DNA from: an uncultured Parolsenella sp.
GTDB taxonomy: Bacteria; Actinomycetota; Coriobacteriia; Coriobacteriales; Atopobiaceae
Assembly (NCBI GenBank): GCA_934668375.1
Contig: CAKUNF010000008.1
Span: 15,083-79,082, forward strand
DNA: 64,000 nucleotides
Direction of reading: 5' to 3'
The notes under the pieces: generated by a model
Databases searched by the model: none
The model's input: the letters and a program-made list of their open reading frames with translations, nothing else
Told to the model about the DNA's origin: nothing
Part shown: in pieces, positions 49,665-59,622 of the stretch
Layout: every line of letters starts with the position of its first letter
Numbering within the stretch: position 1 is the stretch's first letter
Made by a program: the position numbers and the translations under genes

Positions 49665-49693
49665 TTGACGGGTGGGGGAGAGACGCGTATATT
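49665..49693 (+). promoter_or_regulatory. Promoter of the initiator tRNA gene
   Basis: TTGACG (49665-49670) and TATATT (49688-49693) are spaced by exactly 17 bases, 30 bases before the tRNA 5' end. Confidence 0.85.
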
Positions 49694-49723
49694 CTCTTCT
49701 TGCGCAAACGCGCACTCACATAT

Positions 49724-49808
<85 letters not shown>

Positions 49809-49819
<11 letters not shown>

Positions 49820-49841
49820 CCCAGTGCTTCCGACCTCTTTT
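49809..49841 (+). terminator. Terminator of tRNA-fMet, island-supplied copy
   Basis: GAGGTCGGAAGC and GCTTCCGACCTC form a perfect 12-bp stem followed by TTTT. The start of an equivalent structure (GAGGTCGGAAG ... TGCTTCCG) is seen at the right window edge after attR. Confidence 0.92.
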
Positions 49842-49845
49842 GTGC

Positions 49846-49878
49846 TTGGAACTAGGCTGGAACTACTTTGGAACTACG
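49846..49878 (+). repeat. Left arm-type integrase repeats
   Basis: Three copies of (T)TGGAACT occur at 11-13-base spacing and end ACTACG. The same three-copy block, in the same orientation, is found at 63766-63798 near the other end. Placement 40 bases inside attL suits integrase N-terminal-domain binding sites. Confidence 0.75.
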
Positions 49879-49953
49879 GATTATCCCTGTGAAGAAATGA
49901 CAATGGGCGGGACCCGGAAAAGCAGGCCCCGCGCCTGTCCGAACGCTGCAAAG

Positions 49954-51747
49954 CTAGAGCTTTGACGTGCGCGAGGTTGGCAGGTGCGCACCGGCGTGCC
50001 CTATGACGAGGAGCCTGGTCTCGATGTCTGCGCAGTAGTAGATTCTGAACATCTCGTCCCTTGGGCCGCTCTTCCCCTTTACGTGCGGGGTTATGTCGAT
50101 CTCCCTTCCCCTGAACGTCCTCTTGCGCATCCTCATGAAGCTGCCGTTGGTCTTGGTGTATCCGGACTCGGTCAGGGAGTGCTTGAATGCGGTCCTGCGG
50201 TAGAACTCCTCCGATATGTCGATCGACTCGCCGGAGAAGTGGAGGTCCCAGAGGGTGTTCGCCATCGCACTCAGCAGTTGCCACGCCTCGTCTACGTCCG
50301 CGCGGTAGCTTTTCGCAGAGGCGTATGCCTCGGGCAGGACCGAGATCCTATTCGGCCACAGACTCTCCGCGAGGTGGAGCTCGTCGGCCAGACACGTGGG
50401 AATATGCCTCAGGGACGATATGACCGACGCTGCGCGCCCGAGGGACTTGTTCTCCTCCTGGAGGTCGTCGGCCCTGCTGCTGGCCTCTTGGAGCCTGTAG
50501 GAGAGTGATGACGCCTTGTCCTCTAGGTCTGAGTACTTTTTCTGCAGCTCGTCCGCTCTGTGGGCTTCCTCTTCGTAGCTCGATGAGTATTCGTCGGCGA
50601 TGGCTTGCCACTCGGCGAGCTCGTCTCTCAGGTTCGCGACGTCGGCGGCCTTGTCGGGCGACTGGACGGCCGAGCCCGCGATGAGACTCCTGCTCTTCAG
50701 CTCCCTGTACTGCTCGCCGAGCCTTCGTGCTGATTCGAGTGCCTGGGCGTGCTCGACGTCGGCTACCCCCAGCACGTCGTTCTCGTCGCTTGAGACGGCC
50801 CGTCCGAGGCTCCCCGCGATGATCTCGATGAACTTCGCCGTGTGCGTCTCGTCGCCGCCGCAGAGCTCGTCGATCCTTGCCTTTGGGAAGAACGGGCTGC
50901 TTCTCCAGCCGTCCTCGTCGGAGAGGTCCACGCCTGGCCTGTAGATTCTCAGCGTGCTGGGGCCGCACCTGTAGTTGAAGGACGCCTTTCCGCGGGCGAA
51001 GAGCCTGAACAGCCTCTCCCGGGCGCTCGCGTCTCGCCAGTCGACCACGTAGACATTCGTCATGCCGACCAGCTTGTTGGCGAACTCCTCGGCGTCCCAG
51101 ACGGGCGTGGCACCCTTCTCGTCGGTGCACATGAGGATGAGGGGGAGCTCCCTTTGGCTGCTTGTGAGGTTGGCCGTGAAGTCCTCGTCGAAGTCGACGT
51201 CCGAGAGGTACGTCTCGCCGTCTCTGAGGACGGTCTCCCCGACGCAGCACTGATAGGGGGCGAGGCCGATTATCTCCCTTACGAACTTTGGGACGTTGGC
51301 GAATGGCGCGAACCCCTGCCTGCCGATGTATCCCGGCTTCGAGTAGTAGGAGATGCGCACGTTGACCCTGGCGGTCCCTCCCTTGTCGGATGAGATTCCG
51401 ACGCTCGTGTGCCATCGCCTGAACCACAGCCTCTGGTCCTGCTCGTCATACTCCATGGCCCATAGCTGTCTGCCACCGTGCGACGTAGCTTGGACCCGCA
51501 GACAGGTCTCCTCGACGCCTGCGCCGCTGTCGTAGCCCTTGGGATAGGAGATGGTGCCCGAGAAGAACGCCTCCTTGGCCGAGGCAGCGGAGAGGGCGCC
51601 GAAGAGCTCGGAGCGCCTCCAGTGCTCCTTCTCCCTCACCCAGTCCCACAGGACTTGGCATAGCTTCGGAAGGGCGGGGTTCTGCGTCGTGTAAGGGTAG
51701 ACATCGAACTTGGCGCGGTAGTGAAGCTCCTCGTTTTCTATACGCAT
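49954..51747 (-). CDS. Unrecognised 597-residue protein linked to the type ISP enzyme
   Basis: I do not recognise the family. The N-terminal ~190 residues are beta-rich with many aromatics (QLWAMEYDEQDQRLWFRRWH). A Rossmann-like stretch follows (LPLILMCTDEKGATPVWDAEEFANKLVG, VYVVDWRDASARERLFRLFA). Residues ~340-440 form a coiled coil (LRDELAEWQAIADEYSSSYEE). The C-terminal ~110 residues end MFRIYYCADIETRLLVIGHA-G-HLPT, a pattern reminiscent of RelE/ParE-like folds. ATG at 51747 has AAAGGAG seven bases upstream. The start is 37 bases after the restriction gene's stop, so it is the downstream partner in one operon. It has no frame damage. It may be an effector, sensor or regulator of the defence system. 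Confidence 0.75.
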   Translation of the reverse strand: MRIENEELHYRAKFDVYPYTTQNPALPKLCQVLWDWVREKEHWRRSELFGALSAASAKEAFFSGTISYPKGYDSGAGVEETCLRVQATSHGGRQLWAMEYDEQDQRLWFRRWHTSVGISSDKGGTARVNVRISYYSKPGYIGRQGFAPFANVPKFVREIIGLAPYQCCVGETVLRDGETYLSDVDFDEDFTANLTSSQRELPLILMCTDEKGATPVWDAEEFANKLVGMTNVYVVDWRDASARERLFRLFARGKASFNYRCGPSTLRIYRPGVDLSDEDGWRSSPFFPKARIDELCGGDETHTAKFIEIIAGSLGRAVSSDENDVLGVADVEHAQALESARRLGEQYRELKSRSLIAGSAVQSPDKAADVANLRDELAEWQAIADEYSSSYEEEAHRADELQKKYSDLEDKASSLSYRLQEASSRADDLQEENKSLGRAASVISSLRHIPTCLADELHLAESLWPNRISVLPEAYASAKSYRADVDEAWQLLSAMANTLWDLHFSGESIDISEEFYRRTAFKHSLTESGYTKTNGSFMRMRKRTFRGREIDITPHVKGKSGPRDEMFRIYYCADIETRLLVIGHAGAHLPTSRTSKL

Positions 51748-51784
51748 CCTCGGCTCCTTTCACGAGACGAGTGGAAGAGGGAGG

Positions 51785-54700
51785 CTAGCATGCCCTCCAT
51801 GCGACAGGCCAGCTTGCGGGTTTGGCGACCTCCCTGATCGGTGGGAGCCCTGCTACGATCTCGTTCGTTCTCATGGACACGGTGACGAGGCGGCAGGCGA
51901 GGTCGAGGATGTAGCGCGGGTCGTCGCTGTACTCGTTGGGGTCGTTCACGATGCCCGTGGCCTTGTCGGTCTTCACCTGGTAGCGGTCGACCATCCAGTC
52001 GAGCGGGCTGCGGCCGTTCACGACGTAGTCCTGCGCCTCCTCGGGGATGCCCTTGATGGAGACGCGCTTGTTGTAGACGAGCGTCGTGTGGTCCTTCTCG
52101 AGCTTGCCAGTCTCGGGGTTCCTTCTCTTGCCCCACTTGAGCTTCTCGACGGGGCCGGGATCATCGCCGGGTGCCACGCCCGCGACCTCCAGGTTGGGCC
52201 AGGGCTCGACGGACTCGTAGCCCAGGTGCAACTCGCCGAGCGCAAGCCCGGCCTCGCAGAACGCCTCGAAGTCCTCCACGAGAGAAACGCGCGGCAGCTC
52301 CCTCTGCAGGTTTGCCGAGAATCGGGCGCGGTACTCGGTACTGTGCAGGACGCCGTAGACGTACCAGAACACGTCCTCCTTGGAGACGCCGGCGCCGCCC
52401 CTGGACTTGGGGCGGGCGGCGAAGGCCATGGGGTCGGCGTCGCGGAACACGCGCAGGGCCTCGTCGGTTATGGCGTCATGGCGCACGTAGCGGTTGCCCC
52501 ACGCGTCGCGAACCACCCTCTCGCCGCCCTCGGCGACCAGGCTCATGGTCGAGCCGTCGTCCTTCTCGTACCAGTAGAGCGGAAAGCACTGCCCGTGATG
52601 GTTCAGCTCGAGGTCGGGCAGGACGTCGCTAATGAACGTGCCGCGCTCGCCTGTGTCAATGACGACATTCTCCGCGCACTCGTTGGGACGGATGAGGGGG
52701 AAGAGGACATTGGCGATTGCAGGTCTGTGGATGACGATCTTGTCGAAATAGCACCACTGCTTACAAAATGGCCGGTAAGAAGTACTGATGATGTTGTCTG
52801 GGGAGAAGGTGTCCTTCCGCAGCGCTGCGCAGTGGTTTTGTAGCGACGACGACCACTTGATCTTCTTGGGGTCTTTCTCGGCTGTCGAGTAATCCCAGCC
52901 GTGTTCCTCGGCTCTCTCGACCTCGCCGTTGTAGACGTCAATGAAGTCGCTCATCCGGGGAGCCAGTTCCTGGCGTGAGAACGAATACACCCAGACGTCC
53001 CTGTTCGTGCCGAGACCGAGCATGTATTTGCTGAACACTCCTGTGTGGCTCTTTGTCCCGATGGGCGCAAGCTCGTACCACCCTTCGTCGCGCTGGTCGA
53101 GCCAGTCGCCGTGGCGGTCCTGCGAGAGCGTCTCCCACCTGGGGTCGTGGTCGCGGTAGGATGCCACGGCGGTAAGCTTCTCTTCCTGGGTGAGGTACTC
53201 GCCGACGCAGTGGTAGTGGATGGCGCCGCGCTCGTCAGAGGCGGGGCTCTTCACGAGCATGGTGATGGCGATGGGCGCACGGCTCCCGCTGCCGAAGACG
53301 TTCCCCGCCTGCTTCTTTCGCTCTTCACCTTGAGTCCGAGCATTCCCCAGCAGGTCGAAGACGTAGATCGAGTTGAACTCCTCGGAGAAGCAACGGCGCA
53401 CGCCGGCGCCCTGCTCGCTCCTCAGCCAGCCGGCGTTGGTGACGAAGCACACGATGCCCTCGTCGCCGATGCGGTCGGACGCCCATCGGAACGCCTCGAT
53501 GTAAGAGTCGTACAGTTGACGGGCGCTTGCGACAGCACCTGCTTTATTGGCATATGTGTCACGTATCCGGCCTTCAAGTGTGGGGTAACTCTCGTTCTGG
53601 TTGTCATCGTTGGCGTTCCTCTGCCCCGCGGAGTAGGGCGGGTTGCCGACGATGACGGTGATGGGCGTCTCCTGCTGGCGCAGGACGCGCTCGGAGTTGT
53701 CCACGAACATGCCGAGGTCGAGCTCGTTGGCCTGCTCGTCCATCTGGAACGTGTCGGTGAGCACGGCGCCGTCGAAGGGCACGTACTCGCCGCCCACGCG
53801 GGAGTGGTAGGCGTACTCGACGTTCACGACCATGATGTAGTAGGCGAGCAGCAGGATCTCGTTGGAGTGCAGCTCGTGGGCGTACTTGTGCGGCAGCGCC
53901 CCCACGGGCATGAGCTCGGGGTCGCTCACGAGCTGTGCCATGTAGGAGCCCGTGCCCGAGAACGGGTCGAGGATGTGGACGCCCTCGTCGCTGAGCCTCC
54001 GGCCGAACTCGCACTGCAGCATCCTGTCGGTGGCGTGGAGCATGTAGTCCACGATCTGGATGGGCGTGTAGACGATGCCCAGCTTCTCGCTCGTGCGCGT
54101 GAACGCCTTCGAGAAGAAGTCGTTGTAGAGGTCCTTGATGAGCGCCTGGCGGTTCGAGTCGGTGCGGCAGAAGGAGGCGCGCCGCCGGACGCTCTTGTAG
54201 AGCTCGTCCAGGCTGCGCTGGTCGTCTGGCCGAGAGGTCTCCCACGCCGTGCCCCCTGAGCGCGTCGAGGAAGCGCGTGATGGCGACCGACACGGGGTTG
54301 GTCTTCGCGAAGGCGTAGTCGCCAAAGAGCGCGTCGAATACGGGCAGCGTCACCATGTGCTGAGCGACCATCTCGACGGCCGCCTGCTCGGTGATGCCGG
54401 GGTTGAGCGAGTCCCGCAGGGACTTGAGGAAGGAGTCCATGGCGTCGCGCGCCACCGGGTCCTCGGCAACGGCGCCCTCGATCTGGCCCACGTGCGCCTG
54501 GGCGATGCGACCCACGTCCTCGGCCCAGCTCGACCAGTAGACCTTGCTTCCGCACTTTTCGACCGCCTTGGCGTAGACGGCCCGCTCGAGGTCCGTGACG
54601 CCGAAGTCGAGGGCGAGGGTCGTCTGACTGCCCGTGCCCGTGCCGCCGCTGTCGGTTGGCCGCTCGGAGTCGTCGCCGCCGGAGCCGGCGCCTATGCCGA

Positions 54701-56825
54701 GCCCCTTGCGCTTCTTGCGGGGCTTTCGCATGGGGAGGCTGTTGATGTAGGCGTCGATGCGCTGGTCGTGGCTTCGCAGGGCCTGCAGCACGCCCCACAC
54801 CACGTCGAAGGAGTCCGACCGGTTCAGGGCCTCCTCGGGCGTCATCTCGGAGGGGATGGCGACGGGCAGGATGATGTAGCCGAGCTTCTTCTCGTCGGGC
54901 TGTCCCTTGTGGAAGGTGCGCATGACGCGGCCCACGGCCTGCACGACGTCCACCTTGGAACGCTTGGGGGAGAAGAAGATCACGGCGTCGAGCGACGGGA
55001 CGTCCACGCCCTCGGCGAGGCAGCGGGCGTTGGTGAGGATGCGGCACTCGTTCGGCCCGCCCTCGCCGGCGAGCCACCCGAGCTTCTTGGCGCGGGCCTT
55101 GGAGTCCATGGAGCCGTCGACGTGGTCGAGCGCGCAGTCGGGGCCGCCTGCGTCGCCCGTCGAGTGCACATAGGCCTCCACGACCTTCGGGAACGCCTCG
55201 TCGATGTCCTTGGAGCTCTGGATGGTCGAGCAGAAGCCGACGGCGCGGCGCAGCGGCTTCACGTCGCTCTCCGGGTCGTTCAGGATGTCCGCCAGGCCGT
55301 CCTCGTCCCAGCTGTCGAAGTCGTCCACCAGCAGGAAGTCGGGGGTGTCCCCGGCCTCGTCGCCCTCGAGCTCGTTGAGGCGGCGGGTTGCGTCCTCGCC
55401 GTGGGTGGCGAGCCCTCGCCAGCAGCCGATGATCTTCGCCTCGTCGCCGATGTCGAGCTCGGCCTCGTCCTCGCCGCGCGTCACGACGATCCTCGTGCCC
55501 GGCACGGCGTCCTGGTTGATGGCGAGCACGACGACGCGGTAGTCGCACAGGAGGCCGTCCTCGACCGCCTTCGCGAACGTGAGCTCTTACGCGACGGGGC
55601 CGTACTTCTCCTCGTCGTCCATGGAGTAGAGCTCGGCCGCGACCTCGCCTGCCCTCGTCTTGACGTTGTCGCCGTAGACCTTGGGAGTGGCCGTCATGAA
55701 CAGGCGCTTGTCTGCGCGTATGCGCTCGCCGTCGATGACGATCTGGTAGCTTGCCACGTCATCATCGTCGGCGTACCTCGTGCCTGCCGTGCGGTGCGCC
55801 TCGTCGCACACGCACAGGCCGAAGCGGGGCAGGCCGGCGTCCTGGGCGTCCTGGACGACCTGCATGCTCTGGTAGGTGCTGAAGACGGCTATGAGGGCGT
55901 CCGGGTAGCGCTCGCGGGTCCACCGGTAGTTCGCCAGCAACGCCCCCGGGCTCGTGGTCGCCGGGAACGCGACGTCCACGACGCTGTCGAGGAGGTCGTC
56001 CTCGCCGGCCTTGGACGCCTTGGCATCCGAACACACCACGAGGGAGCGGAAGGGGACGCGTGCCTGGTTGGTCCACTCGCGCATGGATTGGGCCACGAGG
56101 GCGATGGACGGGGCGCAGAACAGCACGTCCCTGCAGCCGGCACCCCTCATGCGTTCCTCGGCCAGCCGTAGGGCCGTGAGGGTCTTTCCCGTGCCGCACG
56201 CCATGATCGCCTTGGCGCGGTCGTGCCTCTCGAAGCACGACTGGATGTCATGAATGGCCTCGCGCTGGTGAGGACGCGGGTCGAACGTGCGCGCCCAGCG
56301 CGCCTCCGCGTCCTCGGCGCGCTGCTGCATGAGCAGCGACCAGTCGACGTTGGACTGCTCCATGTCGGCGGGCGTGAGCGTGAAGGACGTAATCCCGCGG
56401 TTTTGGCGGAGGGCGAGCAGGTGGGCGTCCACGTTGGAGGAGATATCCTCGCTCACCGTGGCGATGAGCGTGCCCGTGTATCGCTCGTCCGCTTCCGCCG
56501 CCGCGAAGAAGGTCCCGAGGTCGTTGAGGGAGACCTTGTGGCTCGCCTCGAAGTTCTTGCACTGGATGGCCCAGTAGGTCCCCGGCGCGTCCGCGCGCTC
56601 GGCCACGATGTCTATCCCCGTGTCGTGGCCCGTCCGCAGCGGGTTCTCGGGGTCGTCCCAGCGCCAGACCATGCCGACGACCTGCTGCATCTGGGGGTCG
56701 TTGCGCAGATACCAGGCGCATACCCTCTCCCACAGGTCGCCCTTGTCGTGCTTGGTGCGCTCGTGCGACCCCATGTAGTCGAGCACGTCCGCGAAGGTGA
56801 CGATTCTGGTCTGGTCAACGGCCAT
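51785..56825 (-). pseudogene. Type ISP restriction-modification enzyme, interrupted twice
   Basis: Repaired, this would be a ~1,679-residue single-chain restriction enzyme of LlaGI type. Order: Mrr-like nuclease (DTGIDIVAERADAPGTYWAI then QCK), SF2 translocase (CGTGKT, CDEAHRT, FMTATPKVYG, QAVGRVMR), coupler, N6-adenine methylase (ILDPFSGTGSYM, VIVGNPPYSAG) and a C-terminal recognition region. Two lesions break it. TAA at codon 413 (55587-55589) splits GPVA and ELTFAKAVEDGLL, where a Tyr codon is expected. An extra base in a five-C run (54252-54256) shifts the frame just before WETSRPDDQRSLDELY. The fragments might still be translated separately. ATG at 56825. Confidence 0.9.
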
Positions 56826-56882
56826 GGTGGGCTCCGTTCGTGTTTGGTTCAGTGGCGCTGTTGTGTCATATGTGCCGGGGGC

Positions 56883-58130
56883 TTAGGCCTCTCGGCTCTC
56901 GTTCTTGTGCTCCCTGTTCCAGATCGATCTGCATGAGCTCCCGCAGAAGCGGCGGTAGGCCCCCTGGGTCGTTGCCAGGATGGTCCTGTGGCAGTGCTCG
57001 CAGGTCATGAGGTAGTGGTCCGGATGTTCCCGCACACGCGCCCAGAGAGCCTCCGGGAGGTCTCTGTAGGCCGGCGAGACCTCCTTGGCCCACTTGGACG
57101 TGTATCCGATCTCCGGGCGGCCCAGGAGGGCGTCAACGCCCCTCAGAAGCCTGTTGGCGAGGTCGAGCTGGGTCTCGCCGTCGCCCTCCTCGATTGCGAG
57201 GTATAGCCACTTGTCCTCAACCGGGCGGGCCTCCCTGCCCGCCGTGGTCGCGAGTCCCGAGCCACCGCTTGCCTTGCCAGCCTGCATTGCGGTGATGAAC
57301 CTGACCCTCTCCTCGCCCCTGAGGCTTGTGACGTACGTCAGACCCATGGCCCTCTGCCTGGAGACGGTCATGCCATCGAACAGCGGGTTGACGGCCGATG
57401 GGTCGAACGCGATGCCGTTCCTGACGAAGTTCCCAGGGAAGAAGAACGGGTTGAATCCGAACGGGATGACGTAGGCTGGCGCGTCGAGCTCGACGGGGAG
57501 GAACGTCCTCCTCTGCTCGATGCGTTGGAAGCCCGCCAGGGTGAGCAGATCGTCCCGAAGGGACGAAACGCCCTCTGTGGCCTTGCCGCCCGCCTGCTCC
57601 ATATCGTGGCTCGCGCCGCGGTAGATGCCACCCAGCCTCATGCATATCGAGATGATCGAGCGCAGCATCGCCCAGTCCGCCAGGGGCTCGACGAGGAAGA
57701 CGCAGCCGTCGCCGTAGTCGCGGCGCTTGGAGAAGGCGCGTTCCTCGCACGCGCGCCGTGCGGCCACCTTCGCTCCGCGCCCGATCGTCTCGAAACCGTT
57801 GTCGGTCGCGCGCGAGTACGGGTCGAAGAACGCCTCCTGCCACAGGTAGGTGGGGTCGGGGTCAACGAGGTCTATGGGCGCGTGACCGGATGCGACCTGA
57901 GATGGGGTAAGAAGCAGCTTCCCGAGATCTTCCCTGTGGGAGCGAAGGGGGCCGAGTGCCTGGGCCGAGTCGGCCAGGCCCGCGACGTCTCGCGCCAGCA
58001 TCAGGCCGTTCAGGGCGCTGGCCGACGGAATGGGCGTGGGGAGGTCAAGCTCGTCGGGGCGAACCACCCTGACGAGGCAGTGGGCCTTGCTTCTCGTGTC
58101 CCTTGCGATGAACAGGTCCACACTCCGCAC
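56883..58130 (-). CDS. Unrecognised zinc-ribbon protein upstream of the type ISP gene
   Basis: This 415-residue protein is the first gene of the defence-like operon, 57 bases before the restriction gene. The main body (residues 1-365) is alpha/beta with no familiar motif; the C-terminus has CEHCHRTILATTQGAYRRFC followed by GSSCRSIWNREHK, a treble-clef or zinc-ribbon DNA-binding module. GTG at 58130 follows GAAGGAGG with eight-base spacing. It may be a regulator or recognition accessory. Upstream TTATGAT on the - strand may be its -10. It is divergent from the excisionase gene. Confidence 0.68.
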   Translation of the reverse strand: MRSVDLFIARDTRSKAHCLVRVVRPDELDLPTPIPSASALNGLMLARDVAGLADSAQALGPLRSHREDLGKLLLTPSQVASGHAPIDLVDPDPTYLWQEAFFDPYSRATDNGFETIGRGAKVAARRACEERAFSKRRDYGDGCVFLVEPLADWAMLRSIISICMRLGGIYRGASHDMEQAGGKATEGVSSLRDDLLTLAGFQRIEQRRTFLPVELDAPAYVIPFGFNPFFFPGNFVRNGIAFDPSAVNPLFDGMTVSRQRAMGLTYVTSLRGEERVRFITAMQAGKASGGSGLATTAGREARPVEDKWLYLAIEEGDGETQLDLANRLLRGVDALLGRPEIGYTSKWAKEVSPAYRDLPEALWARVREHPDHYLMTCEHCHRTILATTQGAYRRFCGSSCRSIWNREHKNESREA

Positions 58131-58207
58131 GATGGTGCCCTCCTTCGTCCTCTGACGTTCTCATGAATCATAAGTCACGGAACAGCGGAAGAAATCGTAG
58201 ATTAGTG

Positions 58208-58236
58208 TTGCATATCGTAAGTTAACGAACTACTAT
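58208..58236 (+). promoter_or_regulatory. Promoter of the excisionase/replication genes
   Basis: TTGCAT (58208-58213) and TACTAT (58231-58236) are separated by exactly 17 bases, in an AT-rich divergent region. A GTTAAC palindrome lies within the spacer and could be an operator. Confidence 0.75.
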
Positions 58237-58279
58237 AGAACCGCGCGACTTAGAGCTGATAGCGAGAGAAAGGAACATC

Positions 58280-58492
58280 ATGGTTGAGAACTCTGCGAAG
58301 AACGCCGTCTATCAGCCGCCGTTTCGTACGCGTGCGGCTGCCGAGTGGATGGGTGTCTCGGAGAAGCAACTGCTCGACTTCGCCCGCGCGGGACTGATCG
58401 GCCGCAAGGTCGGCTCGGTCTGGTTCTTCTCGCAGCGCGAACTCGCCGAGTTCTGCGGCGTCCCCACCGATGACGTCCGTGTTGGCAAGTAA
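58280..58492 (+). CDS. Excisionase-like small helix-turn-helix protein
   Basis: This 70-residue protein has a MerR/Xis-type winged helix: RTRAAAEWMGVSEKQLLDFARAGLIGRKVGSVWFFSQRELAEFC. The 'AAEWMGVS...GLIGRKVG..W.F' pattern matches recombination directionality factors and small helix-turn-helix regulators of integrative elements. AAAGGAACATC precedes ATG at 58280. Its position divergent from the cargo operon and ahead of the replication gene suggests control of excision. Confidence 0.8.
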   Translation: MVENSAKNAVYQPPFRTRAAAEWMGVSEKQLLDFARAGLIGRKVGSVWFFSQRELAEFCGVPTDDVRVGK

Positions 58493-58501
58493 ATCGTTGT
58501 C

Positions 58502-59419
58502 GTGGACGGCAAGCCGATGGACGGGAAAAGACCAAAGCTGATTGGCCGAGAGGCGAGCGAGCGTCTCGATGTGGCCCATTGCGCGACCATGTCGCCGCAG
58601 CTGAGGGACTGGATGGTGCGTTCAATCGGCTGGGTGGCCGAGAACTGGCCAAACAAAGCCACGCGGGCATCGCTCGAGAAGGTCGTAGTCTTCGTTGCCT
58701 GGCACGTCGAGTGCGAGTCGTGGCTCAGCGACGGTACCCAGTACGCTACTTTCTCGCTGAGACAGCTGGCTGATGAGCTGGGCTCGAAGCCGGGGACGGT
58801 GGGAGAGTGGGTCGGCAAGCTGTGCTTGGCTTGCACGCAGTCAGAGCGTGGCCATCAGGACTGCATGGAGTTACTGAGTAAGGGGGTTAAGCCAATTCTG
58901 TCTCGTGAGTGGACCTCGGATAGGCGGGGCCGCGTCTCCGTGTATAGACTCGAGGGAATTGCCCCATTCGTTTCAGTGGTAGAACCAAAACCCGTGCGCC
59001 AAAATCCCGGAGAACGGGGCACGGGTAAAGCGGGTTTACCCGTGCCCCAAAAACGAGAACCCGTGCCCCAAAATCGCAAAACCGTACCCCAAAACCCCGA
59101 GAAATGCGGCCCCTCTACTCCTTTATCCATTTATGAATTACGCGGGAGCGAAGTTGTCGAAGCCTACGTGGGGATCCGTGAGTCGTTCCCGATGCCGCCC
59201 GGACGGCAGGTGAACGGTGTCAACAACGCGATAGCCCGATTACTTGAGCAGGGATTCGAAGCCAAAGAAATCGTTCGAACGGCCCGTCGGTGCGCCAATG
59301 AGTGGAAGGCCGGGGCTTCGGAGTCGGCCCTGGCCCTTCTCGAATCGTCCGAGTTTATCTCGCTTCTTTGCCATGAGAGTGGCGAGGCGAACTCTCCATC
59401 AAAGCCGGCACATAAATAA
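58502..59419 (+). CDS. Replication initiator-like protein of the island
   Basis: This 305-residue protein has an N-terminal winged-helix region (FSLRQLADELGSKPGTVGEWVGKL), a central Pro/Gln repeat segment (PVPQKREPVPQNRKTVPQ) and a C-terminal helical domain (VNNAIARLLEQGFEAKEIVRTARRC). The layout recalls phage lambda O-type initiators, whose origin iterons lie inside the gene. The DNA of the central segment does contain iteron-like repeats. GTG at 58502 is the first start; ATG at 58517 is equally possible and neither has a strong ribosome-binding site, though coupling to the previous gene is likely. Codon use is AT-richer than the chromosome. Confidence 0.6.
   Translation: MDGKPMDGKRPKLIGREASERLDVAHCATMSPQLRDWMVRSIGWVAENWPNKATRASLEKVVVFVAWHVECESWLSDGTQYATFSLRQLADELGSKPGTVGEWVGKLCLACTQSERGHQDCMELLSKGVKPILSREWTSDRRGRVSVYRLEGIAPFVSVVEPKPVRQNPGERGTGKAGLPVPQKREPVPQNRKTVPQNPEKCGPSTPLSIYELRGSEVVEAYVGIRESFPMPPGRQVNGVNNAIARLLEQGFEAKEIVRTARRCANEWKAGASESALALLESSEFISLLCHESGEANSPSKPAHK
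58991..59094. repeat. Iteron-like repeats, candidate origin inside the initiator gene
   Basis: CCCGTGCCCCAAAA or a close variant occurs at 58991, 59039, 59060 and 59081 on the + strand; the last three are spaced exactly 21 bases. A reverse-oriented GGGGCACGGG at 59016 makes a perfect 14-bp inverted repeat with 59035-59048. AT-rich sequence (TTTATCCATTTATGAATTA, about 59121) follows, as in a DNA-unwinding element. Confidence 0.6.
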
Positions 59420-59430
59420 AGGAGAAAGAC

Positions 59431-59622
59431 GTGGTGAAGGTCAGGGTCCGGGGGCTTCCCGGCGAGGTCGCCGACTTCGTGGACGCGCTCGAGCGCGCAG
59501 GTGTGGTCGTCGACCGGAGCAGGGCGTACCCAGACAGGCATCCGAGCCTCTACGTGCGCGTGTATGTGGACTGCGAGCCGCGGCTCGCATCATCTGCCAG
59601 TGAGGAGAGGAGGCTGCCGTGA
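59431..59622 (+). CDS. Small basic protein of unknown function
   Basis: This 63-residue protein, MVKVRVRGLPGEVADFVDAL..., resembles a short family of element-borne proteins (possibly DUF3970-like). It begins at GTG 59431 after AAAGGAG and overlaps the next gene by four bases (GTGA). No function can be assigned. Confidence 0.6.
   Translation: MVKVRVRGLPGEVADFVDALERAGVVVDRSRAYPDRHPSLYVRVYVDCEPRLASSASEERRLP

Noticed and set aside
58991..59094. The repeats as a CRISPR array
   Set aside because: Repeats are 14 bases with 7-base gaps, one copy is inverted, and they lie in a coding frame.
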